This document shows positions 1 to 8,262 of a stretch of 64,000 nt of DNA, piece after piece. The translations under genes and the position numbers were made by a program. The number at the start of each line of letters is the position of its first letter. The first letter of the stretch is position 1. Under the pieces are notes generated by a model, which saw nothing but the letters and a program-made list of their open reading frames with translations, had not been told where the DNA came from and did not search any database. The stretch lies in contig NZ_CP193762.1 of assembly GCF_050847355.1 (NCBI RefSeq), positions 1-64,000 on the forward strand, written 5' to 3'. Source of the DNA: Limimaricola sp027213785. GTDB lineage: Bacteria > Pseudomonadota > Alphaproteobacteria > Rhodobacterales > Rhodobacteraceae.

Positions 1-8
1 ATCACTCT

Positions 9-24
9 GATACCGACCGGTATC
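9..24. repeat. parS-like palindrome, copy 1
   Basis: GATACCG-AC-CGGTATC: two perfect 7-bp inverted arms around a 2-bp centre, 38 bp upstream of the parA start. Near-identical copies occur inside parA and at the parB stop codon, and I noticed no other copy in the window. Either a centromere site bound by ParB or an operator through which ParA/ParB control their own operon; the upstream position fits both. Confidence 0.6.
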
Positions 25-62
25 ACGCACCGAGATCGGCCAGAGTGGAAGAAACAGGATAA

Positions 63-1457
63 ATGATGATGCAGGACATGCAGGACAACGCCGCCCTGAT
101 CGGTGCTGAGAAAGTAACAGGAGAGCGCCACGTGACACTCAAAGAATTCATCAACCGGCTGGCCAGCGGCATGGAAGTGGCAGAGAGCCGCCTCCAGCGC
201 GAACTGACGCAGCGCAAACGGGTGGATCGGCGCTTCTCGCTTCGGGAAGTTGGTGAGCTATTCGGCGTCAGCGAGAAGTATATGGGCGCGGTCGCACAGA
301 TGCCTGAAACCGAGCGGACCTTCCCTGCCCCGGAGATCGTGAGCGGTTCTGGAGGTCGGACCTACGCCCTCCAAGATCTGCTGCTCATGCGCGCCCACCT
401 GCAGACGCAGCAGTATCGGAAACGACCCTATCTCTACTGGCGGCAGCCCGGTGATCCGCTCCGGATCGTGACGTTCGGTGCGCAGAAAGGCGGTACGGGA
501 AAGTCGCTCAGCGCCTCTCACTTCGCACAATACCTGACGCTGAACTATGGGCTGAGAGTGGGTGTGATCGACTGCGATCCGCAGGCCACCGCCACGCTCT
601 ATTTCGCTGATGCTGACAGTGAGATCCATACCGACGAAGCTTATACCGTCGCTCACTTCATGGGGGTGGATGACCCATCGAGCCTCGAGGATATCGAGCG
701 CCCTGTCGAAGAAATGGACGCAATGTGGCAGAAGAGCCAGTGGCCGGGCCTCCGCTTCATTCCCGGTGGCGGCGACATTCCCTACGGGGATGTGAGCCTT
801 TTCCTGTTGTCGAAGAAAGGCGTCGTAGTCCCCACGATCTTAAGAGATGCAATCCGTAGGTGGGACGAGGCATATGGGCCCCACACTACCTACGCTGACC
901 TTCGGCGGGAGGATGGCAGCTTTGATACCGATCGGTATCAAGTGGCCCTTACCGAAACTGTCGACGTGATAATCATCGACCAGCAGCCTTCACTGTCTTT
1001 CATGCAGCTCAACGGTCTGGTGGCCGCGACATCGTTGATCGTGCCGCAAACGATGAAGTCCTTTGACTTAAGCACGCTCTCATCATACGCCGACAACATT
1101 CGCGAGTATCTCGATCTGATGCCCTTCGATGAGGAGAAGCCACTCGGCCGGCACGCGGTTCTCCCGACGATCGTTCAGGAAGCCAACGATCGTGACGTTC
1201 GCCAGATCGCGGATCTCTGGTCGCGGGAGCCGGACCTCTTCACCCAGGTCTGGTATAGCCGCTCGGACGCCGTGGCCAATGCAGCTGATGAGTTCAAATC
1301 GATCTATGAGTATGACGCACCCAGGGAGCGCCGAGCGTCTGCCCGCAGCTTCATGAAGACGGCCAACGCTGTGAACGATGCGCTCGTTGACTTGGCTTGG
1401 AATGGGGCGCTGCCGACCAAAGGACACGCGCAGAAATTCATCGAGGAGAAGTGGTAA
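63..1457 (+). CDS. parA: ParA-type plasmid partition ATPase
   Basis: A 464-residue ParA/RepA-type ATPase that would position plasmid copies before division together with ParB and a centromere. The deviant Walker A motif KGGTGKS is at residues 142-148, followed by the family's VIDCDPQAT (Walker A') and, later, VIIIDQQPSLS. The roughly 130 residues before the ATPase fold include a stretch predicted to be a MerR/HTH-like DNA-binding region (SLREVGELFGVSEKYMGA), as in autoregulating plasmid ParA proteins. The start is uncertain by a few codons (ATG at 63, 66 or 72); AGGA at 56-59 supports 63 or 66. The stop codon overlaps the parB start by one base, so the two are co-translated. A palindromic parS candidate lies inside the gene at 924-939. 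No repC-type initiator follows, so this is not a standard repABC cassette. Confidence 0.9.
   Translation: MMMQDMQDNAALIGAEKVTGERHVTLKEFINRLASGMEVAESRLQRELTQRKRVDRRFSLREVGELFGVSEKYMGAVAQMPETERTFPAPEIVSGSGGRTYALQDLLLMRAHLQTQQYRKRPYLYWRQPGDPLRIVTFGAQKGGTGKSLSASHFAQYLTLNYGLRVGVIDCDPQATATLYFADADSEIHTDEAYTVAHFMGVDDPSSLEDIERPVEEMDAMWQKSQWPGLRFIPGGGDIPYGDVSLFLLSKKGVVVPTILRDAIRRWDEAYGPHTTYADLRREDGSFDTDRYQVALTETVDVIIIDQQPSLSFMQLNGLVAATSLIVPQTMKSFDLSTLSSYADNIREYLDLMPFDEEKPLGRHAVLPTIVQEANDRDVRQIADLWSREPDLFTQVWYSRSDAVANAADEFKSIYEYDAPRERRASARSFMKTANAVNDALVDLAWNGALPTKGHAQKFIEEKW
924..939. repeat. parS-like palindrome, copy 2 (inside parA)
   Basis: GATACCGATCGGTATC, a perfect 16-bp palindrome within the parA coding sequence. 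It differs from copy 1 only in the two central bases. An intragenic ParB-binding centromere site is the simplest reading. Confidence 0.55.
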
Positions 1458-2602
1458 TGGGAAAGAGGTTCAACATGCCGGCGGCTCCCATGAGTGAGGA
1501 AGCTAAACTGGCAGAACTCGCTGAGATCGAGCGGCTGGGTATTAAGAAGAAAACGACCAAGGTCGGAGCTACCGCTCAGGAGATCCTCAAAGCCGAACTC
1601 GAAAGATCTAAAGCTGAAGTCGCCAAGCTTAGGGCTGAGCTCGACGCAGGGCAGGGGGATAGTGAGCAGAGCAGTCGTCTCAAAGATGCGGAGAAGCGCC
1701 TTAGCGATGCGACTTCAAGAGTCGAAGTCCATACACAAACGACAGCCAAGCGTATCATCTCTGGCATGATGTCGGTCGGTATCAATCCGGACCAAATCAT
1801 CGATGAGGTCAACTCTGATCGACTGGATGGCTGGCTCGAAGACCCAGAGTTCGTAGCTCTTCGGGAGAACATCCGCCTGCGCGGCCAAACTCAACCCATT
1901 CGAGTACGCCCTGTCGACGCCCGCTGGCAACCCAGCCCGTCGTCTCCCGAAGCTATCGGCACAGACGACAAGTTCGTCGTCCAGTCAGGGCGACGACGCC
2001 TCGCTGTTTGCAAGGAGCTGGGTATTCCGGTGCTTGCTGTCATCGTGACTGATGCGGCGTCAGCGCTCGGTGGCGAAGGGATTGCCCTCAGCACCCGGGC
2101 TGCTGACCTTGAAGAGCGGTTCGCCGAGAATACGATGAGGCAGGATCTCTCTATGCTCGAGGAGCTTTTCTCGATCGGGGAGATCGCCAACCAGCTCCGT
2201 GAGGAGGGGATCGAACTCAGCCAGCGGGCGCTGGCCGAGCGACTCGGTGTCACCCAGCCGAAAGTCTCCCATGCGCACCGGTGCCTTGCGAACCGAGAGA
2301 GGATCCTCGCAGAACTCGGGCGGGATGCCACTTGGGATCAGGTGAGAGAATGGTGCGCCAATCAGCAGAAGGAGGCTGGTGTCGCGAAGGGTAGGGTACC
2401 CGAGAACGCGCAGGTGGCGGCTAAGCGCACCCCGATCAGATTCAACCTCCCGGGCGCTGGTCTTGTTGTGGTAGCCCACAAGGGGAAGAAGATGACTGTG
2501 GCCGCGAAGGGTGTCCACGTCCCGCCACACCGGGAGGCGGAATTCCAAGAGCGGCTTCAAGGCCTCCTCGTGGACTATATCGGCAACCCCGAAGTGGAGT
2601 GA
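1457..2602 (+). CDS. parB: ParB-type partition DNA-binding protein
   Basis: 381 residues from the ATG at 1457, which overlaps the parA stop (TAATG); the frame is also open upstream, but this start gives translational coupling. It has an N-terminal charged coiled-coil-like stretch (about residues 30-80), then a ParB/Srx-like nuclease domain (RGQTQPIRVRPVD, then VQSGRRRLAVCKELGIPVLAVIV and RFAENTMRQDLSMLEE), then an HTH (SQRALAERLGVTQPKVSHA). This is the standard ParB order. It should bind the GATACCG/CGGTATC palindromes around the operon and stimulate ParA ATPase. The stop codon lies inside the third palindrome. Confidence 0.9.
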   Translation: MGKRFNMPAAPMSEEAKLAELAEIERLGIKKKTTKVGATAQEILKAELERSKAEVAKLRAELDAGQGDSEQSSRLKDAEKRLSDATSRVEVHTQTTAKRIISGMMSVGINPDQIIDEVNSDRLDGWLEDPEFVALRENIRLRGQTQPIRVRPVDARWQPSPSSPEAIGTDDKFVVQSGRRRLAVCKELGIPVLAVIVTDAASALGGEGIALSTRAADLEERFAENTMRQDLSMLEELFSIGEIANQLREEGIELSQRALAERLGVTQPKVSHAHRCLANRERILAELGRDATWDQVREWCANQQKEAGVAKGRVPENAQVAAKRTPIRFNLPGAGLVVVAHKGKKMTVAAKGVHVPPHREAEFQERLQGLLVDYIGNPEVE

Positions 2603-2616
2603 TATCGGCCGGTATC
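2601..2616. repeat. parS-like palindrome, copy 3 (parB stop)
   Basis: GATATCGGCCGGTATC overlaps the parB stop codon. One mismatch breaks the symmetry, but the outer arms match copies 1 and 2. It closes the set of three sites bracketing parAB. Confidence 0.5.
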
Positions 2617-3252
2617 ACCAAGGTGATATTTGACCGTCCAAGCTCAAGGTTGGCTTTCCAATGCTATCCTTGAGCTTCTTTTATCCAGCAATATTAGATG
2701 CTTGATTGTTAACTGCCGCCCACTCTGAACTTAAACTTACGATCCCGAGGACTCTATACTTAGGAACAAGGGAGAGCCAGCATGAGCAAGTTGATCGCAA
2801 TCTACTAGAGAACGGGTTAGCAGACGCACGAACTGGTAGTCTTCGATCCTGCTGCCTACAAGCAAGCTAAGCGCATCGCCGATGAGAGCACAGCCGAGGC
2901 TCAGGCCGCCTAGGTCGTGACCGAGGGTGGCGCGCAGGTCGTTCGGGCCAGCTGGAGCGGGCGATTTTGGCGGCGATTTCGGACGTGTCCGGCATGCCAC
3001 TGGGCGTAGCACGCTCATGTCCGATAAGATGGGTTATCGGATACGACCGGGAGCAGCTGCAAAAAGGGTGCGGAGCAGAACGGTGCAACTCCCCCGACCG
3101 ATCTTGTCGCTGCGGAAGTCTCGGATTGCACCGGTTGCTGACGTTCAGAACGAAGAGCGGCCCGCGGCAGACATTCTGAGCAAATCGGCTAATTGTCTGT
3201 CTTGGCGCATTGCGTTGTGCAGGCCGCTGGCGTCTGTGCCGCTGCAGACAGA
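2603..3252. other. gene-poor stretch with a possible decayed ORF
   Basis: No intact gene seen. An ATG at 2782 after GGGAGAG begins MSKLIAIY and then meets a stop. The same frame continues after two stops with HELVVFDPAAYKQAKRIADE and another stop near 2910, which looks like a small gene killed by several nonsense changes. Base composition is lower in GC around 2640-2760 than in the neighbours, as is common near plasmid partition or origin sequences, but no iteron array was found. Confidence 0.35.
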
Positions 3253-3726
3253 TCATGTGGGGTGATTTGGATCGACCCAAAGCACTTCCTCGACGACTTC
3301 GGCCGGCTCGATGTCGAGGTTGACCACGACCGGTTCTTGGTCCGACCGCACGACAACGCACGCCAACGGCTCATCAGTCGAGGCATTGATCTCTTGGTGG
3401 GGGACGAAAGGTGGCACGTAGATGAAATCGCCCGGGTCTGCCTCAGCGACGAACTCCAACCGCTCTCCCCAGCGCATCCGAGCTTTTCCACGCACAACAT
3501 AGATTACGCTTTCAAGATGCCCGTGATGATGTGCGCCAGTCTTCGCATTGGGCTCCACGTCGACTGTCCCGGCCCAAATCCTCTGCGCCCCGACGCGCGC
3601 GAAATTGACTGCGGCAGCACGATCCATCCCCGGAGTCTGTGGTGTATTGTGGTCCAAGCTATCTGCTTTGATCACGCGGACTCCAGATTGCTTCCAACCA
3701 TCTTGCGGGGTGGCACCTGGCATCAT
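3253..3726 (-). CDS. cupin-domain protein
   Basis: A 157-residue single-domain cupin. Motif 1 is GAHHHGHLESVIYVVRG, with metal ligands H66/H68 and E72. Motif 2 is GDFIYVPPFVPHQE, with H110. Such proteins hold a divalent metal in a small beta barrel and act as dioxygenases, isomerases or ligand-binding modules; the substrate cannot be told from sequence. The start at 3726 has GGGAGG five bases upstream; the next codon is also ATG. It stands alone, 49 bp from the left end of the IS256 element, on the opposite strand to parAB, with no operon partner. Confidence 0.8.
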   Translation of the reverse strand: MMPGATPQDGWKQSGVRVIKADSLDHNTPQTPGMDRAAAVNFARVGAQRIWAGTVDVEPNAKTGAHHHGHLESVIYVVRGKARMRWGERLEFVAEADPGDFIYVPPFVPHQEINASTDEPLACVVVRSDQEPVVVNLDIEPAEVVEEVLWVDPNHPT

Positions 3727-3774
3727 CTGTCCTCCCAGGTCACAGCTGTTCTATGAGGCTATCACAGTTGACCA

Positions 3775-3797
3775 GAGCTATGCCCGAATTTGGGTGA
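3775..3797 (+). repeat. IS256 left terminal inverted repeat
   Basis: A 23-bp repeat beginning GAGCTATG and ending TGGGTGA. It pairs with 5140-5162 (19/23 matches), with mismatches at positions 9, 11, 15 and 16. Confidence 0.8.
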
Positions 3798-3807
3798 CGC
3801 GCTTTGA

Positions 3808-5067
3808 TCAGGCGGCGCGGTTCTTGGCGTCGAGGACGCCGTCGGTGAATTTGACGCCCTCGATCACCATTGGCAACTGGTTGGCGCCCTTCAGGCGACG
3901 CCACCCCTTCGCGGCGGCTTGCACGAGCTTGTAGACCATCAGCCGAGCCGTCTTCTGGGATAGCGCACCTTTCGTGCGGACGGTGCGGTGCCTGACGGTG
4001 GCGAACACGCTTTCAATGGGGTTCGAGGTCCGCAGATGATCCCAGTGCGCGGCGGGAAAATCATAGAACGCCAACAGCGCCTCGCGGTCCTTGGTCAGGC
4101 AGGTTGCGGCCTTGTGGTATTTCGCGCCGTATTTCTCGACGAAGACGTCCAGCGCAGCCTCGGCGGCGACACGGGTCTCGGCCTGCCAGATCTCGCGCAG
4201 GTCGGCTTTGACGGCGGGCTGGAGGGACTTGGGGACCTTGTTCAGCACGTTCGACGTCTTGTGAACCCAGCAGCGTTGGTGCCTGGTGCTGGGGAATACC
4301 TCGTCGAGCGCCTTCCAGAACCCGAGCGCGCCGTCGCCGACAGCGATCTCGGGCGCGCAGGTCAGGCCACGCGCCTTGAGGTCGACTAGCAGCTCGCGCC
4401 AGCTCTGCGCGCTCTCGCGCATGCCGACCTGAAAGCCCACGAGCTCTTTCTTTCCTTCCGGCGTCGCGCCGATGAGAACCAGCATGCATTCGGCCTGCGG
4501 CTCCATTCGGGCCTGGAGATAGACGCCGTCGGCCCAGACATAGGCGTAACGACGCGCGGCGAGGTCGCGGCGCTGCCAGCGCCCATACTCCGTTTCCCAT
4601 TCACCGGTCAGGCGCGCCAGCACGCCAGGCGACAGGTTCGGGGCGTTCTCGCCGAGCAGGGCCGCGAGCGCCTCCTGGAAGTCCCCGGTCGAGATGCCGC
4701 GGAGGTAGAGAACCGGCAACAGCGCGTCCAAGCTGCGCGAGCGCCGCGCCCACCTCGGCAGGATCGCGGATGTGAACCGGATCTTATCCGCTTCGTTCTC
4801 CGCTGACCGATCCCGGACCTTCGGCCGCCTGATTGCGAGCCCGCCGATCCCGGTCTGGATCTCACGCTCGGGGCCGTAGCCATGCCGAACCACGCGCTGG
4901 CGCCCATCTGGCAGGCGGGTTTCGGCAAGCTCTGCGACGAAGGCATCCGCCTCCGCCCGCAGGGCCGCAGCCAACATCCGGCGCGCCCCCTCACGGGCGA
5001 TCTCGGTCAGGGGATCGTCCAGCGAATGGGGCTGACGAAGCGGGATGATGTCAGTATCGTTCTTCAT
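3808..5067 (-). CDS. IS256-family (mutator-type) transposase
   Basis: 419 residues from the ATG at 5067, which has GGAG about eight bases upstream; an upstream in-frame ATG at 5115 lacks this. It shows the Transposase_mut features: DDE residues in YVWADGVY, AVGDGALGFWKAL and SNPIESVFATVRHR, plus the family hallmark RHQRCWVHKTSNVLNKVP (C/H motif). Length and motifs are complete, so the element is probably still active. Confidence 0.92.
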   Translation of the reverse strand: MKNDTDIIPLRQPHSLDDPLTEIAREGARRMLAAALRAEADAFVAELAETRLPDGRQRVVRHGYGPEREIQTGIGGLAIRRPKVRDRSAENEADKIRFTSAILPRWARRSRSLDALLPVLYLRGISTGDFQEALAALLGENAPNLSPGVLARLTGEWETEYGRWQRRDLAARRYAYVWADGVYLQARMEPQAECMLVLIGATPEGKKELVGFQVGMRESAQSWRELLVDLKARGLTCAPEIAVGDGALGFWKALDEVFPSTRHQRCWVHKTSNVLNKVPKSLQPAVKADLREIWQAETRVAAEAALDVFVEKYGAKYHKAATCLTKDREALLAFYDFPAAHWDHLRTSNPIESVFATVRHRTVRTKGALSQKTARLMVYKLVQAAAKGWRRLKGANQLPMVIEGVKFTDGVLDAKNRAA

Positions 5068-5139
5068 GGCGTATCGCTCCTTCGGGAGGTTCTGGCAGGC
5101 TTCAGCACCCGCCACGATACGCCGCCTTCTCAGGCCGCA

Positions 5140-5162
5140 TCACCCATTTTCAGCCATAGCTC
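5140..5162 (-). repeat. IS256 right terminal inverted repeat
   Basis: The inverted partner of 3775-3797. It sits 73 bp upstream of the transposase start and 78 bp before the CD-NTase promoter. Confidence 0.8.
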
Positions 5163-5239
5163 CGTCTTCTGGCGCAGGTCGTTTAATAGGCAAGAATGCC
5201 ATTCGAGAACATAAGGGGTATAAAATACCATGTGTAGTG

Positions 5240-5268
5240 TTGTTATGCGGGTGTTCTGTCTATATATT
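5240..5268 (+). promoter_or_regulatory. sigma70-like promoter of the CD-NTase gene
   Basis: TTGTTA (5240-5245), a 17-bp spacer and TATATT (5263-5268) lie in the only AT-rich stretch between the IS256 end and the CD-NTase start. The predicted transcript start is near 5275, giving a leader of about 55 bases. This would let the defence genes be transcribed independently of the IS insertion. Confidence 0.45.
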
Positions 5269-5329
5269 GATTGCAGGGCAAGTTGATTGGGGGAGGCAGT
5301 TGCACGAGCTCGTAGAGAAGGAGACCGAT

Positions 5330-6571
5330 ATGCCCCTTGATGACACTGCACCTGGCCTTGACGCTTTGCTACTCGGAACGGCACTTGAGCTCGAACTCAG
5401 CGATCGAGATCATCGAGTTGCCGAGAGACGCTATCGATTGATCCCTGAGCATCTGCAACGGCCCGCCAGCCCGCTGCGTCCCCACATGGACAATGCGCTG
5501 GTATACGCACAAGGCTCGCGAGCGATCGGCGCGACCATCATCGACGGGGCAACGGACGACCGTTTCGATCTCGATGCCATCTTGGAGTTCAGGCGGCCCG
5601 CAGGGTGGTCGATTTCGGATGTGCTGGACGAGTTGTTCACGGCGTTTCAGGGGTTCCCCGACGTTCAAGATATCGAGCGCTGCACGCGGTGCATTCAGCT
5701 CAAGTTCGCATTCATGCATCTGGATGTGACCCCGATGGACCCTCACAGAGAGCCTCGTCCGCTTCGCTCTGGCGTGATTTACCACAGCCCGGACGACGGC
5801 GACGATCTGCTCTTCCCGGCCAACCCCTATGGCTTTGCCGATTGGTTCCAGAAGCAGGTAGCCCTCCCGAGCCGCGCCTTCAGTGACCACGTGAAGGCAA
5901 TGCGGGCGAATATGGGGATCAGAGATCGCTTAATCACCAGATCGATCATGGCTGATGCGGATATCGATGCCCTGCCGGCGCCTCGAAATCCCCTTCGAGA
6001 CGCCCCCCAGGTGATCGCGCTCAAACTAATGAAGCGCTACCTGAACCTGCGCTACGCAAAGCGTAGACTGAAGCGCCCCATCTCGATCTACCTGTCCAAA
6101 ATCGCGGCATTGGTTTCGCCGAACGAGAACGGCCTGTGCGCTCAGCTGGAGAGCTATGCGCTCGACCTCGAGCGCCGGGTCCACACGTCCTTGGTCACCG
6201 GCGTTCCGCTTGACGAGAAGAACCCGGCCCCGCCATACGAGGACTTCAACGATCGCTGGCCGGCCAGCAACGAAGATCTGCGTGTCTTTCGTGATGACCT
6301 CCAGCACCTCATCGCCGAGCTCGCGCGGGCCCGATCGTCGAGCTTCACCGAGGTCCGCAGAATTTTCGATGAACTCTTCGGGGAACGGGTCAGTGAGAAG
6401 GCTGTCCGCTCCTACCTCGATAGCCATCGCGGATTGTCCATCCCGAGCGCCTTCGAGCCCGCGAAGGGCTTCGTGGCCGCCCCCGCCCTGCTGACACCAG
6501 CCAGCCCGAAGGCGGCGCCGACGTCCAAAGCACCTGCGCATCACTTCCACTCCGGTTGCCTGCCGAAATGA
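5330..6571 (+). CDS. CBASS CD-NTase (cyclic oligonucleotide synthase)
   Basis: A 413-residue cGAS/DncV-like nucleotidyltransferase that would make a cyclic di- or trinucleotide alarm signal on phage infection. The catalytic core is canonical: GS at 62-63 (QGSRAIGATI), the metal-binding pair D80-x-D82 (RFDLDAILEF) and the third acid D132 (HLDVTPMD). A helical C-terminal half follows, including the LPAPRNPLRDAPQVIALKLM segment typical of the family. The start at 5330 has AGAAGGAG seven bases upstream; the frame is open further upstream, but into the IS256 end. The stop overlaps the E2-like gene by an ATGA junction. Pairing with a Cap5-type effector and a length of about 410 residues suggest clade G (CdnG), which is inference. 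The C-terminal tail (residues about 380-413) is Pro/Ala-rich and could be the target of E2-mediated conjugation. Confidence 0.88.
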   Translation: MPLDDTAPGLDALLLGTALELELSDRDHRVAERRYRLIPEHLQRPASPLRPHMDNALVYAQGSRAIGATIIDGATDDRFDLDAILEFRRPAGWSISDVLDELFTAFQGFPDVQDIERCTRCIQLKFAFMHLDVTPMDPHREPRPLRSGVIYHSPDDGDDLLFPANPYGFADWFQKQVALPSRAFSDHVKAMRANMGIRDRLITRSIMADADIDALPAPRNPLRDAPQVIALKLMKRYLNLRYAKRRLKRPISIYLSKIAALVSPNENGLCAQLESYALDLERRVHTSLVTGVPLDEKNPAPPYEDFNDRWPASNEDLRVFRDDLQHLIAELARARSSSFTEVRRIFDELFGERVSEKAVRSYLDSHRGLSIPSAFEPAKGFVAAPALLTPASPKAAPTSKAPAHHFHSGCLPK

Positions 6572-7065
6572 AAACGACCAAGCGATCGAAATCGCGGGAG
6601 GCACAAGTCGAGCGTATGCGGAAGGTCTGGCCGGTGCTGAAGCCGTTGACCGTGTTCGCGGACGGTCAGGTAGCCTGGATCGGCCCGGTCCGTGGCTTCC
6701 AGATGAGCTACAAGGTGGTCGTCGTCTGGAACCCCGCCAAGACAATTTCTCCACTGGTGTTCGTCCGCCAGCCCACCATCGCGCCTCGGCCCGGAGCCGA
6801 CTGGATCGATATACCGCACCTGCTCTACGACCCGGGATCGCCCAAGGACTCCGCGCTCTGTCTGTTCGACCCGGAGCAGAACGAGTGGCGCAGCTCGATG
6901 TGGATCTCCGACACGATCGTCCCTTGGGCTTCGGAATGGCTGCATCACTACGAGCTCTGGCATTTTGACGGAGTGTGGCGCGGAGCCAATGCTCCCGGGC
7001 CCATCTCGATCGGGGCCGGCATGAACCGTTCTGAGACCCGCTTATCCACGAGAAAAAGCAGCTAA
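6568..7065 (+). CDS. CBASS E2-like conjugating protein
   Basis: A 165-residue protein of the prokaryotic E2-like family found in short type II CBASS operons, where it works without an E1-JAB partner and attaches the CD-NTase C-terminus to a target. The recognisable block is SALCLFDPEQNEW followed by ISDTIVPWASEWLHHYELW. C98 in that block is the predicted catalytic cysteine. It starts at the ATG at 6568, overlapping the CD-NTase stop by 4 bp (ATGA); a TTG four codons earlier is also possible. No E1 or Cap3-type JAB protease is nearby, which fits the short type. The next gene downstream is an IS1595 transposase, so any third operon member that stood here has been displaced. Confidence 0.75.
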   Translation: MKTTKRSKSREAQVERMRKVWPVLKPLTVFADGQVAWIGPVRGFQMSYKVVVVWNPAKTISPLVFVRQPTIAPRPGADWIDIPHLLYDPGSPKDSALCLFDPEQNEWRSSMWISDTIVPWASEWLHHYELWHFDGVWRGANAPGPISIGAGMNRSETRLSTRKSS

Positions 7066-7197
7066 TAGACCAAGACTCTGATTTAGCTTAGCTTTTCCGC
7101 CATATCGCCGCATTTTGCGCGATTTTCCAGGTTTCTTCTTCGCCGAACACCCGCCGGGCCAACATTGCTCGGTTGGCGGAACGAGCGGAGAGCCCTG

Positions 7198-8223
7198 ATG
7201 ATCACCGAACTGAAGTCGATCCCTGACATCTGGAAGCGGATGCCGAGCGAGATGCACGCGCGACGCTTCCTGGAGGGTATCATATGGTCGACCGGCAGGC
7301 ACTGTCCGCATTGCGGGTCGGCGACCTCGTCGGCGCTGCGCGGAAGGACCTGCCGACCGGGGCTCTACCAGTGCCGAGACTGCCGTCTCCAATTCACGGT
7401 CACCACGCTCACCCCGATGCACGGCACCAAGCTCGACTTGCGTATCTGGATCTGCGCGATGTTCCTGGTGCTCACATCGAGCAAGGGCATATCCTCGGTC
7501 GTGATGGCACGGCTGCTCGGCGTGAACCAGAAGACCGCGTGGAAGATGGGGCACGCCATCAGGGAAATGATGGACGACCGGAACGCCGAGCTGCTGCCGC
7601 TGGAGGACATCGTCGAGGTGGACGAGGCGTATGTCGGGGGAGCCCCTAAATCCCTGTCAGAGGCCTATAATCCACGCGGCAAGGGCACTGGGAAGCCGAT
7701 GATCTTCGTGGCGGCCTCTCGCGATGGGCAGACACGCGCCAGGGTCGTTTCCGATGACAAAAGGGCGACGCTCGAGCCGGTTCTCCTGGAGTGGATCGAC
7801 CCCGAGACGACGAACCTGATGACCGATGGAAGCAAGAGCTACCGGGGTCTGGGACAGACGATGGCCGACCACCAGTATGTGATCCACAGCCAGAAAGAGT
7901 ATGCCAACCCGGAGACCGGCGCCCACGTGAACACGGCTGAGGCAGTGATCTCCCAGGTGCAGCGCGCTTTGGTCGGGGTCTACCACAACCTCGGTCGACA
8001 GCACCTCCAGCGATACCTCGACGAGATTGTCTGGCGGTGGAACCATCGCGACCCGGTCCGGGAAGTGGTCAAGCAATGGACTACGAAGGCCGGCATCGAC
8101 CGGGAGAAATCGACGACAATCTGGAAGCCGATCCCTGTGGCCGACCAGATGCGCGTCTTGCTTCAGGGGGCGGTCGGAAAGCAGATCCGCCGCTCGAAGG
8201 AATACGGGCTATACTGGCCGTAG
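7198..8223 (+). CDS. IS1595-family transposase
   Basis: 341 residues with an N-terminal zinc ribbon (C36/C39 in CPHCG and C59/C62 in CRDC) and an ISXO2-type transposase domain (VEVDEAYVGG, LMTDGSKSY, HVNTAEAVISQVQRALVGVYHN, YLDEIVWRWNHRDP). Start taken at the ATG at 7198 (MITELKSIPD); an in-frame codon at 7165 is also possible. I could not find convincing terminal inverted repeats on either side, so the element's ends are undefined or lost. It separates the CD-NTase/E2 pair from the HNH-SAVED effector. Confidence 0.88.
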   Translation: MITELKSIPDIWKRMPSEMHARRFLEGIIWSTGRHCPHCGSATSSALRGRTCRPGLYQCRDCRLQFTVTTLTPMHGTKLDLRIWICAMFLVLTSSKGISSVVMARLLGVNQKTAWKMGHAIREMMDDRNAELLPLEDIVEVDEAYVGGAPKSLSEAYNPRGKGTGKPMIFVAASRDGQTRARVVSDDKRATLEPVLLEWIDPETTNLMTDGSKSYRGLGQTMADHQYVIHSQKEYANPETGAHVNTAEAVISQVQRALVGVYHNLGRQHLQRYLDEIVWRWNHRDPVREVVKQWTTKAGIDREKSTTIWKPIPVADQMRVLLQGAVGKQIRRSKEYGLYWP

Positions 8224-8262
8224 CCTGAAGTGCGCATCCCTCCACGGTCCGAACTCGTAGGC

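Larger units (their letters stand above)
3775..5162 (-). mobile_element. IS256-family insertion sequence
   Basis: A complete element of about 1.39 kb: a transposase gene flanked by terminal inverted repeats at 3775-3797 and 5140-5162 that match at 19 of 23 positions (both begin GAGCTATG inward). I could not see the 8-9 bp target duplication expected for this family: the flanks (GTTGACCA on the left, CGTCTTCTG on the right) differ. That suggests a rearrangement or deletion on one side after insertion. It sits directly upstream of the CBASS CD-NTase promoter. Confidence 0.85.

Noticed and set aside
1..2616. Calling the parAB region a repABC cassette
   Set aside because: No repC follows parB and the palindromes differ from those of repABC, so only partition is claimed.
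3775..8223. IS256 and IS1595 as a composite transposon carrying the CBASS genes
   Set aside because: The two elements belong to different families with unrelated ends, so they could not move together as a classical composite.
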